From Mycobacterium angelicum (lineage in GTDB: Bacteria; Actinomycetota; Actinomycetes; Mycobacteriales; Mycobacteriaceae), in NCBI RefSeq assembly GCF_002086155.1, contig NZ_MVHE01000006.1, positions 62,001-126,000 on the forward strand: a stretch of 64,000 nucleotides of DNA, written 5' to 3'. The position numbers were made by a program, and so were the translations under genes. Below, one piece after another: positions 18,769 through 27,661 of this stretch (position 1 is the stretch's first letter; the number at the start of each line of letters is the position of its first letter). The notes under the pieces were generated by a model. The model ran no database searches. It saw nothing but the letters and a program-made list of their open reading frames with translations, and was not told the DNA's origin.

Positions 18769-19086
18769 GTCTCACCTCTCGGCCCGAGTCACGACTCGGG
18801 AGCGCCCGAAAGTGACACGTAGATGTTTGTCGGAGAGACGGTGACGCAGAGAAGCTGAACAATCATTGAGTAATCGGGAAATAGACTGATCGGAGCCTAG
18901 GAGGCAGCACCGACGGGCCTGGGATCGGGCCGTCGGCATCGGGCCCCGAATACACCCCTGGACTGGCCCTCGCAGCCGGTGTGCGCCAAGTAACCGAAGC
19001 GCGCCCGCTACCCTAGCCTGAATACCGCGATGACTAAGGCCGCAATGACGCATGTGGCACCCGAAAAGAATGCAGGGGAGTACCTG
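18769..19086. promoter_or_regulatory. Divergent promoter region between PE_PGRS and bioB
   Basis: This 318-bp gap separates divergent genes. On the plus strand TACCCT (19009-19014) and TAGCCT (19014-19019) fit the mycobacterial TANNNT -10 consensus and would start transcription near 19020-19027, giving bioB a leader of about 60 nt or a near-leaderless start at ATG 19030. The side next to PE_PGRS is AT-richer (18840-18890) and should hold its promoter. No biotin-regulator palindrome was recognised. Confidence 0.45.
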
Positions 19087-20145
19087 GTGACTCAAGCGCC
19101 GACGCGACCGACTTCTGACGCCGGCCAGGATGGCCCACATAGCCCCGACGCCTCCGACATTCTGGCCGAAGCGCGCCAGCAGGTGCTCGAGCGTGGCGAG
19201 GGTCTGAGCAAGCAGCAGGTGTTGCGAGTGCTGCAGCTACCCGACGAGCGGCTTGAGGAGCTCTTGGCGCTGGCGCACGAGGTGCGGATGCGCTGGTGCG
19301 GGCCCGAGGTCGAGGTCGAGGGCATCATCAGCCTGAAGACCGGCGGCTGCCCGGAAGACTGCCATTTCTGCTCCCAGTCGGGCCTGTTCGCGTCGCCGGT
19401 GCGCAGCGCCTGGCTGGACATCCCCAGCTTGGTGGAGGCGGCCAAACAGACTGCCAAGTCCGGAGCCACCGAATTCTGCATCGTGGCCGCGGTACGCGGA
19501 CCCGACGAGAGGCTGCTGGCACAGGTCGCGGCGGGCATCGAGGCGATACGCAACGAAGTCGAGATCAACATCGCCTGTTCGCTGGGAATGCTGAGCCCCG
19601 AGCAGGTGGAGCGGCTGTCGGCGATGGGTGTGCATCGCTACAACCACAATCTCGAGACGGCGCGCTCGTTCTTCACCAACGTCGTCACCACGCACAGCTG
19701 GGAAGAGCGCTGGCAGACGCTGTCGATGGTGCGCGACGCCGGCATGGAAGTGTGCTGCGGCGGCATTCTCGGGATGGGCGAGACGCTGGAGCAGCGCGCG
19801 GAATTCGCCGCCGAGCTGGCCGAGCTGGGGCCGGACGAGGTCCCGCTGAACTTCCTCAACCCGCGCCCTGGCACCCCGTTCGGCGATCTGGAGGTATTGC
19901 CGGCCGCCGAGGCGCTGAAGGCGGTGGGTGCTTTCCGGCTGGCGCTGCCGCGCACCATGCTGCGCTTTGCCGGTGGACGTGAGATCACCCTGGGCGACCT
20001 AGGTGCCAAGCAAGGCATTCTGGGCGGCATCAACGCCGTGATCGTCGGCAACTACCTCACCACCCTGGGCCGCCCGGCCGAAGCCGATCTGGAACTGCTG
20101 GACGATCTCCAGATGCCGATCAAAGCGCTCAACGCCAGCTTGTAG
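19087..20145 (+). CDS. bioB: Biotin synthase BioB
   Basis: BioB is a radical-SAM enzyme inserting sulfur into dethiobiotin. The start is GTG 19087 because GGGGAG lies 8 bases upstream and the sequence from there ([16 protein letters not shown]) aligns with the known M. tuberculosis N-terminus; an in-frame ATG at 19030 would add 19 residues and cannot be excluded. The 352-aa product has the CxxxCxxC cluster motif CPEDCHFC (C88, C92, C95), the YNHNLETA motif, and GGILGMGET. It is separate from bioAFD but followed directly by bsaP. Confidence 0.97.
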   Translation: MTQAPTRPTSDAGQDGPHSPDASDILAEARQQVLERGEGLSKQQVLRVLQLPDERLEELLALAHEVRMRWCGPEVEVEGIISLKTGGCPEDCHFCSQSGLFASPVRSAWLDIPSLVEAAKQTAKSGATEFCIVAAVRGPDERLLAQVAAGIEAIRNEVEINIACSLGMLSPEQVERLSAMGVHRYNHNLETARSFFTNVVTTHSWEERWQTLSMVRDAGMEVCCGGILGMGETLEQRAEFAAELAELGPDEVPLNFLNPRPGTPFGDLEVLPAAEALKAVGAFRLALPRTMLRFAGGREITLGDLGAKQGILGGINAVIVGNYLTTLGRPAEADLELLDDLQMPIKALNASL

Positions 20146-20156
20146 AAGTCGAAAAC

Positions 20157-20384
20157 GTGGCTGGAAAACTGGGCGCTCCGGTGGCCGCCGGCGTCTATAA
20201 CGTCTACACCGGGGAATTGGCGGGTACGGCCAGCCCGACGGCCGCCCAGTTAGGTCTGGAGCCTCCCCGGTTCTGCGCGGAATGCGGGCGGCGAATGGTT
20301 GTGCAGGTGCGTCCGGATGGCTGGTGGGCGCGATGCTCGCGGCACGGACAGGTTGACTCGGCCGAACTGGAGGCCCAGCGGTGA
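20157..20384 (+). CDS. bsaP: Biotin synthase auxiliary protein BsaP (Rv1590-like)
   Basis: A 75-aa protein starting at GTG 20157, 11 bp after bioB. Its C-terminal half has a small metal site: CAEC (C40, C43), then C60 and H63 in ARCSRHG. The N-terminal half contains the conserved stretch [15 protein letters not shown]. The actinobacterial family next to bioB has been reported as an auxiliary protein required for biotin synthase activity, probably through an iron-sulfur or zinc site. The stop is overlapped by the GTG of the next gene. Confidence 0.82.
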   Translation: MAGKLGAPVAAGVYNVYTGELAGTASPTAAQLGLEPPRFCAECGRRMVVQVRPDGWWARCSRHGQVDSAELEAQR

Positions 20385-21055
20385 CCGAACGCTTCGAACC
20401 CGTCGGGCCCCCCGATCCCGCAGGGCCCACGGTGCCCGCCGCGCCGGACGGTACCCCGCCGACCCGCATGATCTTGGCGGTGGTGCTGGGCCTGTCGGCA
20501 AGTGGGGTGTTGGTCGGTGCATTGTGGGCATGGATAGCGCCGTCCATCCACGCGGTGGTGGCGATAGCGCGTTCCGGTGAACGGGTGCACGAATATCTGG
20601 GCAGCGAATCACAGAACTTCTTTGTCGCCCCGTTCCTATTGCTGGGGCTGCTCGGAGTCGTAGCGGTGGTGGCATCGGTGCTGGCCTGGCAGTGGCGAGA
20701 GCACAGGGGCCCAGGTATGGTCGCCGGGCTCGCGATCGGATCGGCGGGTGCGGCAGTCGTCGCGGCGGCCGTAGGTGCGCTGCTGGTCCGCCTGCACTAC
20801 GGCGCGTTGAATTTCGACACCGTCACGCTGGCCAATGGCGATCACTCGCTGACCTACGTCAGGCAGGCGCCGCCGGTGTTCTTCGCCCGCCGGCCACTTC
20901 AGATCGCCGCCACGCTCATGTCACCGGCTGCGGCCGCTTCGCTGGTGTACGCGTTGCTTGCGGCCGGAAGCGCCCGCGACGACCTGGGTGCCTACCCGGC
21001 CGACGAGCCGCCCTCGACGGTGCTTACCGAAAACTCAGGGGCTCCGGTCTCCTAG
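20381..21055 (+). CDS. Membrane protein downstream of bioB (Rv1591-like, DUF2567-type)
   Basis: The 224-aa protein starts at GTG 20381 in a 4-bp overlap with bsaP. A Pro-rich cytosolic N-terminus of about 27 residues precedes four predicted helices: near 30-52, 82-105, 112-135 and 175-200. The outer loop between the first two and the loop near 135-165 are polar. No enzyme motif is visible. Its fixed position after bioB-bsaP in mycobacteria suggests co-expression with biotin synthesis, but no role is established. It ends 19 bp before the convergent lipase gene. Confidence 0.75.
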   Translation: MTERFEPVGPPDPAGPTVPAAPDGTPPTRMILAVVLGLSASGVLVGALWAWIAPSIHAVVAIARSGERVHEYLGSESQNFFVAPFLLLGLLGVVAVVASVLAWQWREHRGPGMVAGLAIGSAGAAVVAAAVGALLVRLHYGALNFDTVTLANGDHSLTYVRQAPPVFFARRPLQIAATLMSPAAAASLVYALLAAGSARDDLGAYPADEPPSTVLTENSGAPVS

Positions 21056-21074
21056 CCCGCGTTAGAGGCCGGCC

Positions 21075-22427
21075 TTAGAGCGGACGCCGACTGATCTTGC
21101 GCCCGGTGATCACCTTGGCGGCGATGATTCCCAGTCGCGCCATTCCGGCATAGGTCATCGGGTTGAACATGGTCGGCCACTTGGTCCGGATGAGGTGGTC
21201 GGTCAGCGGCCGGCGGGCGAACCGGTCAGTGAGCCAGCGAAGGGTCATCGGCGCCGACAACGGGTGCAAACAGATGTGCTCGTTGAACGCGTCGCGGTGG
21301 TAGGTGACGTCGGCTCCGCCGGCCGCGTAGGCGTCGGCCAGTTCGTCGATGTCGTTGACGTCGATGAGGTAGTCGTGCACGGCCTGCACGATCAATACCG
21401 GCGGCGTGGGCACCGCGGCGCCCAGTTTGGTGTTCTCGAAAACGTGTGCCACCGCCGGGGTGGACAAGATTTCTTCGAGCGGTTTGTCGAGGTAGCTGCC
21501 CATGTCTTTGTGGGCCATCCGCACGACGGCCTCCACGGTCGTCATCTTCTCCAGGCTGTTCAGCACGGCACGCCCTTCTTCGCTGGCGTGCTCGTTGATC
21601 ACCTCGTCGAGGTCGGGGTAGGTGTGGGCCAGCGCGGCTACCACCAAGGCGGGCAACCCGGCCAGGAAGCTCCCGTTGAGCCGACGGAACGTGTTGCCCA
21701 GGTTCCCGACGGGCGATCCCAGCACAGCGCCGACGATATCCAGCTCTGGCGCGTACTCGCCGCACATCTCTGCGGCCCATGCGCTGGCCAGCCCGCCGCC
21801 GGAATAGCCCCACAGCCCGATCGGCGCCGTCGGCGATAGTCCGAGACGCTCCGAACTCATCGCCGCCCGGATCCCGTCGAGGACTCGGTAACCGGGTTCA
21901 TACGGCGCGCCCCAAAGCCCCTTCAGTCCTTCGTGATCGGGTACCGAAACCGCCCACCCTTCGGCGAGCGCGGCGCTGACCAGAAGCAGCTCGAACTGGG
22001 CCAGGGACCCGAGGGCCTTAGCCCGGCGGCGAAGCGCGTACGAAGGAAAACAGCGTGAGGTCATCGCGTCGATTGCGCACTGATACGACAGCAACGGGCA
22101 GGTCTGGCCCGGCTTGAAGCCCGGCGGCAGGACTACCGTGGTCACCGTCGCCTCGGGGTTTCCGTTCATGTCCGTCGTCCGGTACAGGAGCTGCGTGGCG
22201 GTGATCGACTGCGATATCAGCCCGAGGAACGCCAATTCGACCTCGCGGGACCGCAGCACCGTTCCGGGTGCGGCGTGCTGGTAGCCCGCGGGCGGCTCGT
22301 AGAAGGGATCGTCGGAGGGCAGCAGCGGGCGGATCTTGCGCTGCAATTGCTCATGCGGCGGGCGGCCGATCCACTCGGCGCCGCTGGTGCCGACGGTCGC
22401 GCCTGCCAAATTGCCGAGCTCCGCCAT
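21075..22427 (-). CDS. Secretory-lipase family hydrolase (Rv1592c-like)
   Basis: The 450-aa alpha/beta hydrolase belongs to the LIP (secretory lipase) family. The nucleophile elbow GYSGGG places the serine at S209. [16 protein letters not shown] contains the probable acid, and NEHICLHPL near 385 the histidine. The early TTVVLPPG and LLSYQCAID blocks are typical. The N-terminus ([16 protein letters not shown]) does not look like a classical signal peptide, so location is uncertain. The H37Rv orthologue has been studied as an esterase/lipase with immunogenic properties. It is convergent with the bioB cluster and a lone gene with its own upstream region. Confidence 0.88.
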   Translation of the reverse strand: MAELGNLAGATVGTSGAEWIGRPPHEQLQRKIRPLLPSDDPFYEPPAGYQHAAPGTVLRSREVELAFLGLISQSITATQLLYRTTDMNGNPEATVTTVVLPPGFKPGQTCPLLSYQCAIDAMTSRCFPSYALRRRAKALGSLAQFELLLVSAALAEGWAVSVPDHEGLKGLWGAPYEPGYRVLDGIRAAMSSERLGLSPTAPIGLWGYSGGGLASAWAAEMCGEYAPELDIVGAVLGSPVGNLGNTFRRLNGSFLAGLPALVVAALAHTYPDLDEVINEHASEEGRAVLNSLEKMTTVEAVVRMAHKDMGSYLDKPLEEILSTPAVAHVFENTKLGAAVPTPPVLIVQAVHDYLIDVNDIDELADAYAAGGADVTYHRDAFNEHICLHPLSAPMTLRWLTDRFARRPLTDHLIRTKWPTMFNPMTYAGMARLGIIAAKVITGRKISRRPL

Positions 22428-22780
22428 TCAGGCTCCCTTCATGGCCATCCGGCATTCTGGCGCAAGAACACTTCGGCGATGGGGATCGCAGCGCAGTTAG
22501 CCTTTTGGCAGTTCAATGCTGGCGGTCCAAAGCGCCAACATTTCTTATCTAGGTCTTATACAGCCTTAACCAACTCTTACTCAAGTTACCGGCATTGCCT
22601 GCGGCATCGTGTGAGGCGCGGCGTGCCGCTCGTCACAATCCCAACGCGCTGGCGAAACCTGCTGGTCAGCCCGCCGGACAGCCGTGCTGGAGTGTGTGCT
22701 CCATAAGGCAGGCTAGCGTACGGCTGGCAAGGAACTGTGAAGTTCCCGAAATTCGTGCCCGATCATTCGCGATGGGAAAT
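22428..22780. promoter_or_regulatory. Non-coding region upstream of the lipase gene and downstream of nrtR
   Basis: This 353-bp gap has an AT-rich part (22535-22590) that likely carries the lipase promoter on the minus strand. No short gene with a plausible start and codon use was seen on either strand. It also contains the inverted repeat listed at 22731-22746. Confidence 0.4.
22731..22746. terminator. Perfect inverted repeat GGAACT-N4-AGTTCC downstream of nrtR
   Basis: A 6-bp perfect stem with a 4-nt loop lies 35-50 bp after the nrtR stop. On the minus strand it is followed by only two T residues, so it is at best a weak terminator. It might instead be a protein-binding site for the lipase promoter. 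Confidence 0.35.
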
Positions 22781-23503
22781 TCATGCCTGGCCCGGAGGGC
22801 GAAGTGCGGCGAATTCGTCGGTGACCCGCAGCTGGGAGTCGGTGAAGTGGTATAGCGCCGCCGGACGACCGCCGCTGCGGCCGGACTGTGCCATGGTGCC
22901 GGTCTGGCTGATGACCCCGCGCCGGGCCAGCACCCGCTGCAGGTTGGTCGCGTCCACCTGGTAGCCCAGCGCCGCGCCATAGATGTCGCGAAGCGTCGAG
23001 AGCGCGAATTCCTTTGGTGCTAAGGCGAATCCAATGTTGGTGTAGGACATCTTTGCGACCAGCCGGGCATGGGCGTGAGTGACCATCGGTCCGTGGTCGA
23101 ACGCCATCGTCGGCAACGAATTCACGGGGTGCCAACGAGTGTCTGACGGCAGTTCGGGGGTGGCGGGGGAGGGCACCAGGCCCAGGAAGGTCGAGGCGAT
23201 CATCCTGGTGCCGGGCACCCGCTGGGGGTCGGAGAACACGGCGAGTTGCTCGAGGTGTGCCACCTCGCGCAGGTCGACTTTCTCGGCCAGCTGGCGCCGA
23301 ACGGAGGTGGTCATGTCCTCGTCGTTTCGCAGCCGGCCACCCGGCAATGACCATGCACCCTTCTGCGGATCCTGGGCACGTTCCCATAACAGCACGTTCA
23401 ACTGGGGTTTTTCCGTGCTTAATCCATGTGTGCGGCCTGTTGAAACGCTGCGAACTTGAAACACGACCGCAAGTACCTCGTGTGAGGTGCTACCATATGG
23501 CAT
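22781..23503 (-). CDS. nrtR: Nudix-related transcriptional regulator NrtR
   Basis: The 240-aa protein (ATG 23501-23503) has an N-terminal Nudix fold and a C-terminal winged helix (about 150-230, with SGGRPAALYHFTDSQLRV). The Nudix box region GGRLRNDEDMTTSVRRQLAEKV lacks the catalytic glutamates of REUxEE, so it senses rather than hydrolyses, as for NrtR regulators that bind ADP-ribose-type ligands. It is divergent from nadABC, with a GTTTTCGA-N7-TCGAAAAC palindrome directly beside its start codon. In mycobacteria NrtR is a known repressor of nadABC. The frame is open upstream to 23599, but that would run through the operator. Confidence 0.92.
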   Translation of the reverse strand: MPYGSTSHEVLAVVFQVRSVSTGRTHGLSTEKPQLNVLLWERAQDPQKGAWSLPGGRLRNDEDMTTSVRRQLAEKVDLREVAHLEQLAVFSDPQRVPGTRMIASTFLGLVPSPATPELPSDTRWHPVNSLPTMAFDHGPMVTHAHARLVAKMSYTNIGFALAPKEFALSTLRDIYGAALGYQVDATNLQRVLARRGVISQTGTMAQSGRSGGRPAALYHFTDSQLRVTDEFAALRPPGQA

Positions 23504-23526
23504 GTTTTCGATTATAAGTCGAAAAC
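23504..23526. promoter_or_regulatory. NrtR operator palindrome upstream of nadA
   Basis: GTTTTCGA (23504-23511), 7 nt, then TCGAAAAC (23519-23526) form a perfect 8-bp inverted repeat. It abuts the nrtR start codon and ends 24 bp before the nadA GTG, so it can repress both genes. The half-site TCGAAAAC agrees with what I recall of mycobacterial NrtR boxes. Confidence 0.8.
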
Positions 23527-23550
23527 CTCTCCGGTGCGAAAGGGGCCGCC

Positions 23551-24609
23551 GTGACGGTTTTGACCCGCATGGACATGCTCGCAGATGACGTGATTGCAAT
23601 GACTGCCCGCATCACCAATTCCCCGACCGGCTACGCCGGGATCGACGGTGACGAACAGTGGGCCGCCGAAGTTCGCCGCTTGGCGCGGCTGCGCGGGGCT
23701 ACCGTGCTGGCGCACAATTACCAACTGCCCGCGATCCAGGACGTCGCCGATCACGTGGGGGATTCGCTGGCCTTGTCGCGGATCGCCGCCGAGGCGCCCG
23801 AGGACACGATCGTGTTCTGTGGGGTGCACTTCATGGCCGAGACCGCCAAGATACTGAGCCCGGAAAAGACCGTGCTGATTCCGGACCAGCGAGCGGGCTG
23901 CTCGCTGGCCGATTCCATCACCCCCGAGGAACTGCGTGCCTGGAAGGACGAACACCCCGGCGCAGTCGTCGTCTCCTACGTCAACACCACGGCCGCGGTG
24001 AAGGCACTTACCGACATCTGTTGCACCTCGTCCAACGCGGTCGAGGTGGTCGCTTCGATCGACCCCGACCGTGAGGTGCTGTTCTGCCCGGACCAGTTCC
24101 TCGGGGCGCACGTGCGCCGGGTGACCGGCCGCAAGAACCTGCACGTCTGGGCCGGCGAATGCCACGTGCACGCCGGGATCAACGGCGACGAGCTCACCGG
24201 CCAGGCGCAGGCCAATCCCGACGCCGAACTGTACGTGCATCCCGAATGTGGTTGTGCCACTTCGGCTTTGTATTTGGCCGGCGAAGGCGCCTTCCCGGCC
24301 GAGCGGGTCAAGATCCTGTCTACCGGTGGCATGCTCGACGCGGCGCACCAGACCCGCGCCCGCAAGGTTCTGGTCGCTACCGAGGTCGGCATGCTGCACC
24401 AGTTGCGCCGGGCAGCGCCCGATGTCGACTTCCAGGCGGTCAACGACCGTGCGTCATGCAAGTACATGAAGATGATCACCCCCGCTGCCCTGTTGCGCTG
24501 TTTGGTGGAAGGGGCCGACGAGGTTCAGGTCGACCCCGAGACGGCCGCGGCCGGCCGGCGCAGCGTGCAGCGGATGATCGAAATCGGCCAACCCGGTGGT
24601 GGCGAATGA
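23551..24609 (+). CDS. nadA: Quinolinate synthase NadA
   Basis: NadA condenses iminoaspartate with dihydroxyacetone phosphate to quinolinate on a [4Fe-4S] cluster. The 352-aa protein starts at GTG 23551 with AAAGGGG 6 bases upstream. Family sequences include [56 protein letters not shown] and the HPECGC motif; cysteines in these blocks are the cluster ligands. The stop overlaps nadB (ATGA). The NrtR site lies just upstream, so the operon is expected to respond to NAD status. Confidence 0.97.
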   Translation: MTVLTRMDMLADDVIAMTARITNSPTGYAGIDGDEQWAAEVRRLARLRGATVLAHNYQLPAIQDVADHVGDSLALSRIAAEAPEDTIVFCGVHFMAETAKILSPEKTVLIPDQRAGCSLADSITPEELRAWKDEHPGAVVVSYVNTTAAVKALTDICCTSSNAVEVVASIDPDREVLFCPDQFLGAHVRRVTGRKNLHVWAGECHVHAGINGDELTGQAQANPDAELYVHPECGCATSALYLAGEGAFPAERVKILSTGGMLDAAHQTRARKVLVATEVGMLHQLRRAAPDVDFQAVNDRASCKYMKMITPAALLRCLVEGADEVQVDPETAAAGRRSVQRMIEIGQPGGGE

Positions 24610-26183
24610 CCACCGGTCCAGTCTGGCGGGATACCGCGGACGTTGTCGTCATCGGCACCGGTGTAGCCGGGCTGGCGGCCGCACTGGCCGCGCACCGGGC
24701 CGGTCGCCGCGTCGTCGTACTCAATAAGGCCGCCGACACCCGTGGGGTGACCGCGACCCACTACGCCCAAGGCGGCATCGCCGTGGTGCTGCCCGATAAC
24801 GACGATTCGGTGGACGCCCACGTCGCCGACACGCTGGCCGCCGGTGCCGGGCTGTGCGATTCCGACGCCGTGTACTCGATCGTCGCCGACGGCTACCGCG
24901 CGGTCACCGAATTGGTCGGCGACGGCGCGCGGTTCGACGAATCGGCTCCGGGCCACTGGGATTTGACCCGCGAAGGTGGCCACTCGCGGCGGCGCATCGT
25001 GCACGCCGGAGGCGACGCCACCGGAGCCGAGGTGCAGCGGGCACTCGATCGCGCCGCCGGCGTGGTGGATATCCGCAGCAGCCACGTCGCGCTGCGAGTG
25101 CTGCATGACGACACCGCGGTGACCGGGGTATTGGTCGGGAGACCGGATGGTTGCGGCATCGTCAGTGCGCCGTCGGTGATTCTTGCTACGGGTGGGCTCG
25201 GGCACCTCTACAGCGCGACCACCAATCCCGACGGCTCCACCGGAGACGGGATCGCGTTGGCGTTGTGGGCCGGTCTCGCGGTCGGCGACCTGGAATTCAT
25301 CCAGTTCCACCCGACGATGTTGTTCGCCGGTAGCGGCGGCGGCAGGCGTCCGCTGATCACCGAGGCCATCCGCGGCGAAGGTGCGATATTGCTTGACCGG
25401 CAAGGGAATTCGATTACCGCCGGCGTTCATCCGATGGGCGATCTGGCGCCGCGCGACATCGTAGCCGGCGCCATCGACGCTCGGTTGAAGGCAACCGGCG
25501 ACCCGTGCGCCTACCTCGACGCACGTGGCATCGCCGGGTTCGAGGCCCGATTCCCGACCGTGACCAGAGCCTGTCGGGCCGCCGGGATCGACCCGGTTCG
25601 CCAACCCATCCCGATCGTTCCGGGCGCGCACTACAGCTGTGGTGGCGTGGTCACCGACGTCTACGGCCAAACCGGTTTGCTCGGACTATTCGCCGCCGGC
25701 GAGGTGGCCCGCACCGGCATGCACGGCGCCAACCGGCTGGCCTCCAACAGCTTGCTGGAGGGACTGGTGGTGGGAGGTCGCGCCGGAAAGGCCGCGGCCG
25801 CGCACGCGGTGGCCGCCGGACGCCGCCGCGCCAGAATGCCCGAGCCGATCGCTCACACCGCACCGCAGCGCGGCGAACTACAGCGCTCGATGAGCCAGGA
25901 CGCCTCGGTGGTGCGTGACGCGGAGGGGCTGCGCCGGCTGTCCGCGGCGCTGAGCAACGCGCCGGTTCGGACGTTGGCGAGCCGTCGCGATTTCGAGGAC
26001 GTGGCACTGGCGGTGGCCGCCCGAACGGTGGCCGTCGCCGCGCTGGCCCGCAACGAAAGCCGTGGTTGCCACCACCGCGCCGAGCATGAGGGTGTGCTGG
26101 CGGAGCATGCGCGAAGCAGCCTGGTCCGGTTGGCCGACGATCAACGTACGGCGCGCGTGGAGGCGTTGGCGGCGGTGGGCTGA
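24606..26183 (+). CDS. nadB: L-aspartate oxidase NadB
   Basis: NadB oxidises L-aspartate to iminoaspartate for NadA. The 525-aa flavoprotein starts at ATG 24606 in the ATGA overlap with nadA. The FAD-binding motif is [19 protein letters not shown] near residues 14-32. [15 protein letters not shown], the [23 protein letters not shown] region, FIQFHPTM, and [17 protein letters not shown] follow as in the family. A C-terminal helical domain ends near 525. The stop TGA overlaps the nadC ATG by one base. Confidence 0.97.
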   Translation: MTTGPVWRDTADVVVIGTGVAGLAAALAAHRAGRRVVVLNKAADTRGVTATHYAQGGIAVVLPDNDDSVDAHVADTLAAGAGLCDSDAVYSIVADGYRAVTELVGDGARFDESAPGHWDLTREGGHSRRRIVHAGGDATGAEVQRALDRAAGVVDIRSSHVALRVLHDDTAVTGVLVGRPDGCGIVSAPSVILATGGLGHLYSATTNPDGSTGDGIALALWAGLAVGDLEFIQFHPTMLFAGSGGGRRPLITEAIRGEGAILLDRQGNSITAGVHPMGDLAPRDIVAGAIDARLKATGDPCAYLDARGIAGFEARFPTVTRACRAAGIDPVRQPIPIVPGAHYSCGGVVTDVYGQTGLLGLFAAGEVARTGMHGANRLASNSLLEGLVVGGRAGKAAAAHAVAAGRRRARMPEPIAHTAPQRGELQRSMSQDASVVRDAEGLRRLSAALSNAPVRTLASRRDFEDVALAVAARTVAVAALARNESRGCHHRAEHEGVLAEHARSSLVRLADDQRTARVEALAAVG

Positions 26184-27040
26184 TGAAACTGTCCCAATCG
26201 GAACTGGCTGCAGTTCGAGACACCATTCGGCGCGCTCTCAGCGAGGACCTGAACTACGGGCCGGACGTGACCACGATCGCGACGGTGCCCGCCGGCGCGC
26301 TGGCCACCGCGGCGATGATTCCTCGTGAGCCCGGCGTGATCGCCGGGGTGGATATCGCGTTGCTGGTGCTCGACGAGGTGATCGGCGACGAGGGCTACCG
26401 GGTGCTCGATCGTGTTGCCGATGGTGCCCGGTTGCAGCCCGGGCAGCCCGTGTTGACGGTGGAAGCCGAAACGCGTGGCCTGCTGACCGCCGAGCGGACG
26501 ATGCTGAACCTGGTCTGCCATTTGTCGGGGATCGCCACCGCCACGGCGGCGTGGGTGGAGGCCGTGAGTGGCACCAAGACCAAGATCCGTGATACCCGCA
26601 AGACGCTGCCCGGCCTGCGCGTGGTGCAGAAATATGCGGTCCGCGTCGGCGGAGGCGTCAACCACCGGTTCGGGCTGGGTGACGCCGCCTTGATCAAGGA
26701 CAACCACGTTGCCGCAGCGGGATCGGTGGTCGAGGCGTTGCGCGCGGTGCGCGCCGCCGCGCCCGAGCTGTCGTGCGAGGTCGAGGTGGATTCGCTGGAG
26801 CAGCTGGACGAGGTGCTGCCCGAGAAGCCCGAGCTGATCCTGCTGGACAACTTTGCGGTATGGCAGACGCAGACCGCCGTGCAGCGACGCGATTCCCGCG
26901 CGCCAACCGTGCTGCTGGAGTCGTCCGGCGGGCTGACCCTGGACACCGCGGCGACGTATGCCGGTACCGGGGTGGACTACTTCGCCGTGGGTGCGTTGAC
27001 CCACTCGGTACGGGTGCTCGATATCGGCCTGGACATGTAG
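26183..27040 (+). CDS. nadC: Nicotinate-nucleotide pyrophosphorylase NadC
   Basis: NadC converts quinolinate and PRPP to nicotinate mononucleotide. The 285-aa length equals the M. tuberculosis enzyme, whose structure is known. Signature residues lie in IRDTRKTLPGLR (135-146), KYAVRVGGGVNHRFGL, IKDNH (about 172-176), CEVEVDSLEQLDE and LLDNF. TGATG overlap joins it to nadB. It is the last gene of the nad operon and ends 3 bp before the convergent tetR gene. Confidence 0.97.
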   Translation: MKLSQSELAAVRDTIRRALSEDLNYGPDVTTIATVPAGALATAAMIPREPGVIAGVDIALLVLDEVIGDEGYRVLDRVADGARLQPGQPVLTVEAETRGLLTAERTMLNLVCHLSGIATATAAWVEAVSGTKTKIRDTRKTLPGLRVVQKYAVRVGGGVNHRFGLGDAALIKDNHVAAAGSVVEALRAVRAAAPELSCEVEVDSLEQLDEVLPEKPELILLDNFAVWQTQTAVQRRDSRAPTVLLESSGGLTLDTAATYAGTGVDYFAVGALTHSVRVLDIGLDM

Positions 27041-27043
27041 CGG

Positions 27044-27613
27044 TCAGTTACACCGCAATAGCGTGCGGGCCGCCAGCTTGGCGGCGTTGAGCGCCGCCGC
27101 GTCGCCGGCGATCCGGGACAGGATGAGCGCTCCTTCGATCAAGGCGATGACGGCGACGGCAGCCTGCTGCGCCTCCGTCGTGGACCAGCCTTCGCCGCGC
27201 AGCCGCTCCGCGATGGCCGCACACCAGCCCCGGAACGCGCGCGCCGAGGCCGCGCGGACCTGAGGGCTGGCGTTGACCGACTCGGTCGCGATGGGTTCGA
27301 TCGGACAGCCATCGCGGTCGTCACCGTTCAGCGCGGCCACCAGCAGGTCGATCCAGCGATCGACGATGTCGGCCACCGGACGGTCGGTGGCAAGGAAGCT
27401 GCGCAGCAGCTGTTCGATACTCGCGCCTGCGGTGTCGACGACCGCGGCGGCCAACTGCTGCTTGCCCTGGGGAAAGTGGTGATACAGCGATCCGGGTTTG
27501 ACGCCGGCCTCGTCGAGGATCTGGTTGAGGCCGGTCGCCGCGTAACCCTGCCGGCGGAACAGGGTGGCGGCTTTGTCTATCAGCGCTGCCCGGCTGCGAT
27601 CAGGTCTCGGCAT
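27044..27613 (-). CDS. TetR/AcrR family regulator
   Basis: Start ATG 27611-27613 (MPRPDRSRAALIDKAATLFR) gives 189 residues; the frame extends upstream to 27799, but the extra 62 residues would cover the divergent promoter. The HTH occupies about 28-47 (GLNQILDEAGVKPGSLYHHF). The C-terminal ligand domain is TetR_C-like and resembles LmrA/YxaF-type regulators. It is divergent from an alcohol dehydrogenase gene with a palindrome between them, so it probably represses that gene and itself. The pair stands where H37Rv has Rv1597. Confidence 0.9.
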   Translation of the reverse strand: MPRPDRSRAALIDKAATLFRRQGYAATGLNQILDEAGVKPGSLYHHFPQGKQQLAAAVVDTAGASIEQLLRSFLATDRPVADIVDRWIDLLVAALNGDDRDGCPIEPIATESVNASPQVRAASARAFRGWCAAIAERLRGEGWSTTEAQQAAVAVIALIEGALILSRIAGDAAALNAAKLAARTLLRCN

Positions 27614-27635
27614 ATCTAAAAAATACTTGCAATAG

Positions 27636-27651
27636 TTGAGTAATCGCTCAA
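27636..27651. promoter_or_regulatory. TTGAG-N6-CTCAA palindrome in the tetR/adh gap, candidate operator
   Basis: A perfect 5-bp inverted repeat with a 6-nt spacer lies in the 48-bp divergent gap, 22 bp from the tetR start and 10 bp from the dehydrogenase start. Its position is ideal for a TetR repressor acting on both genes. Confidence 0.5.
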
Positions 27652-27661
27652 GAATGCTGAG

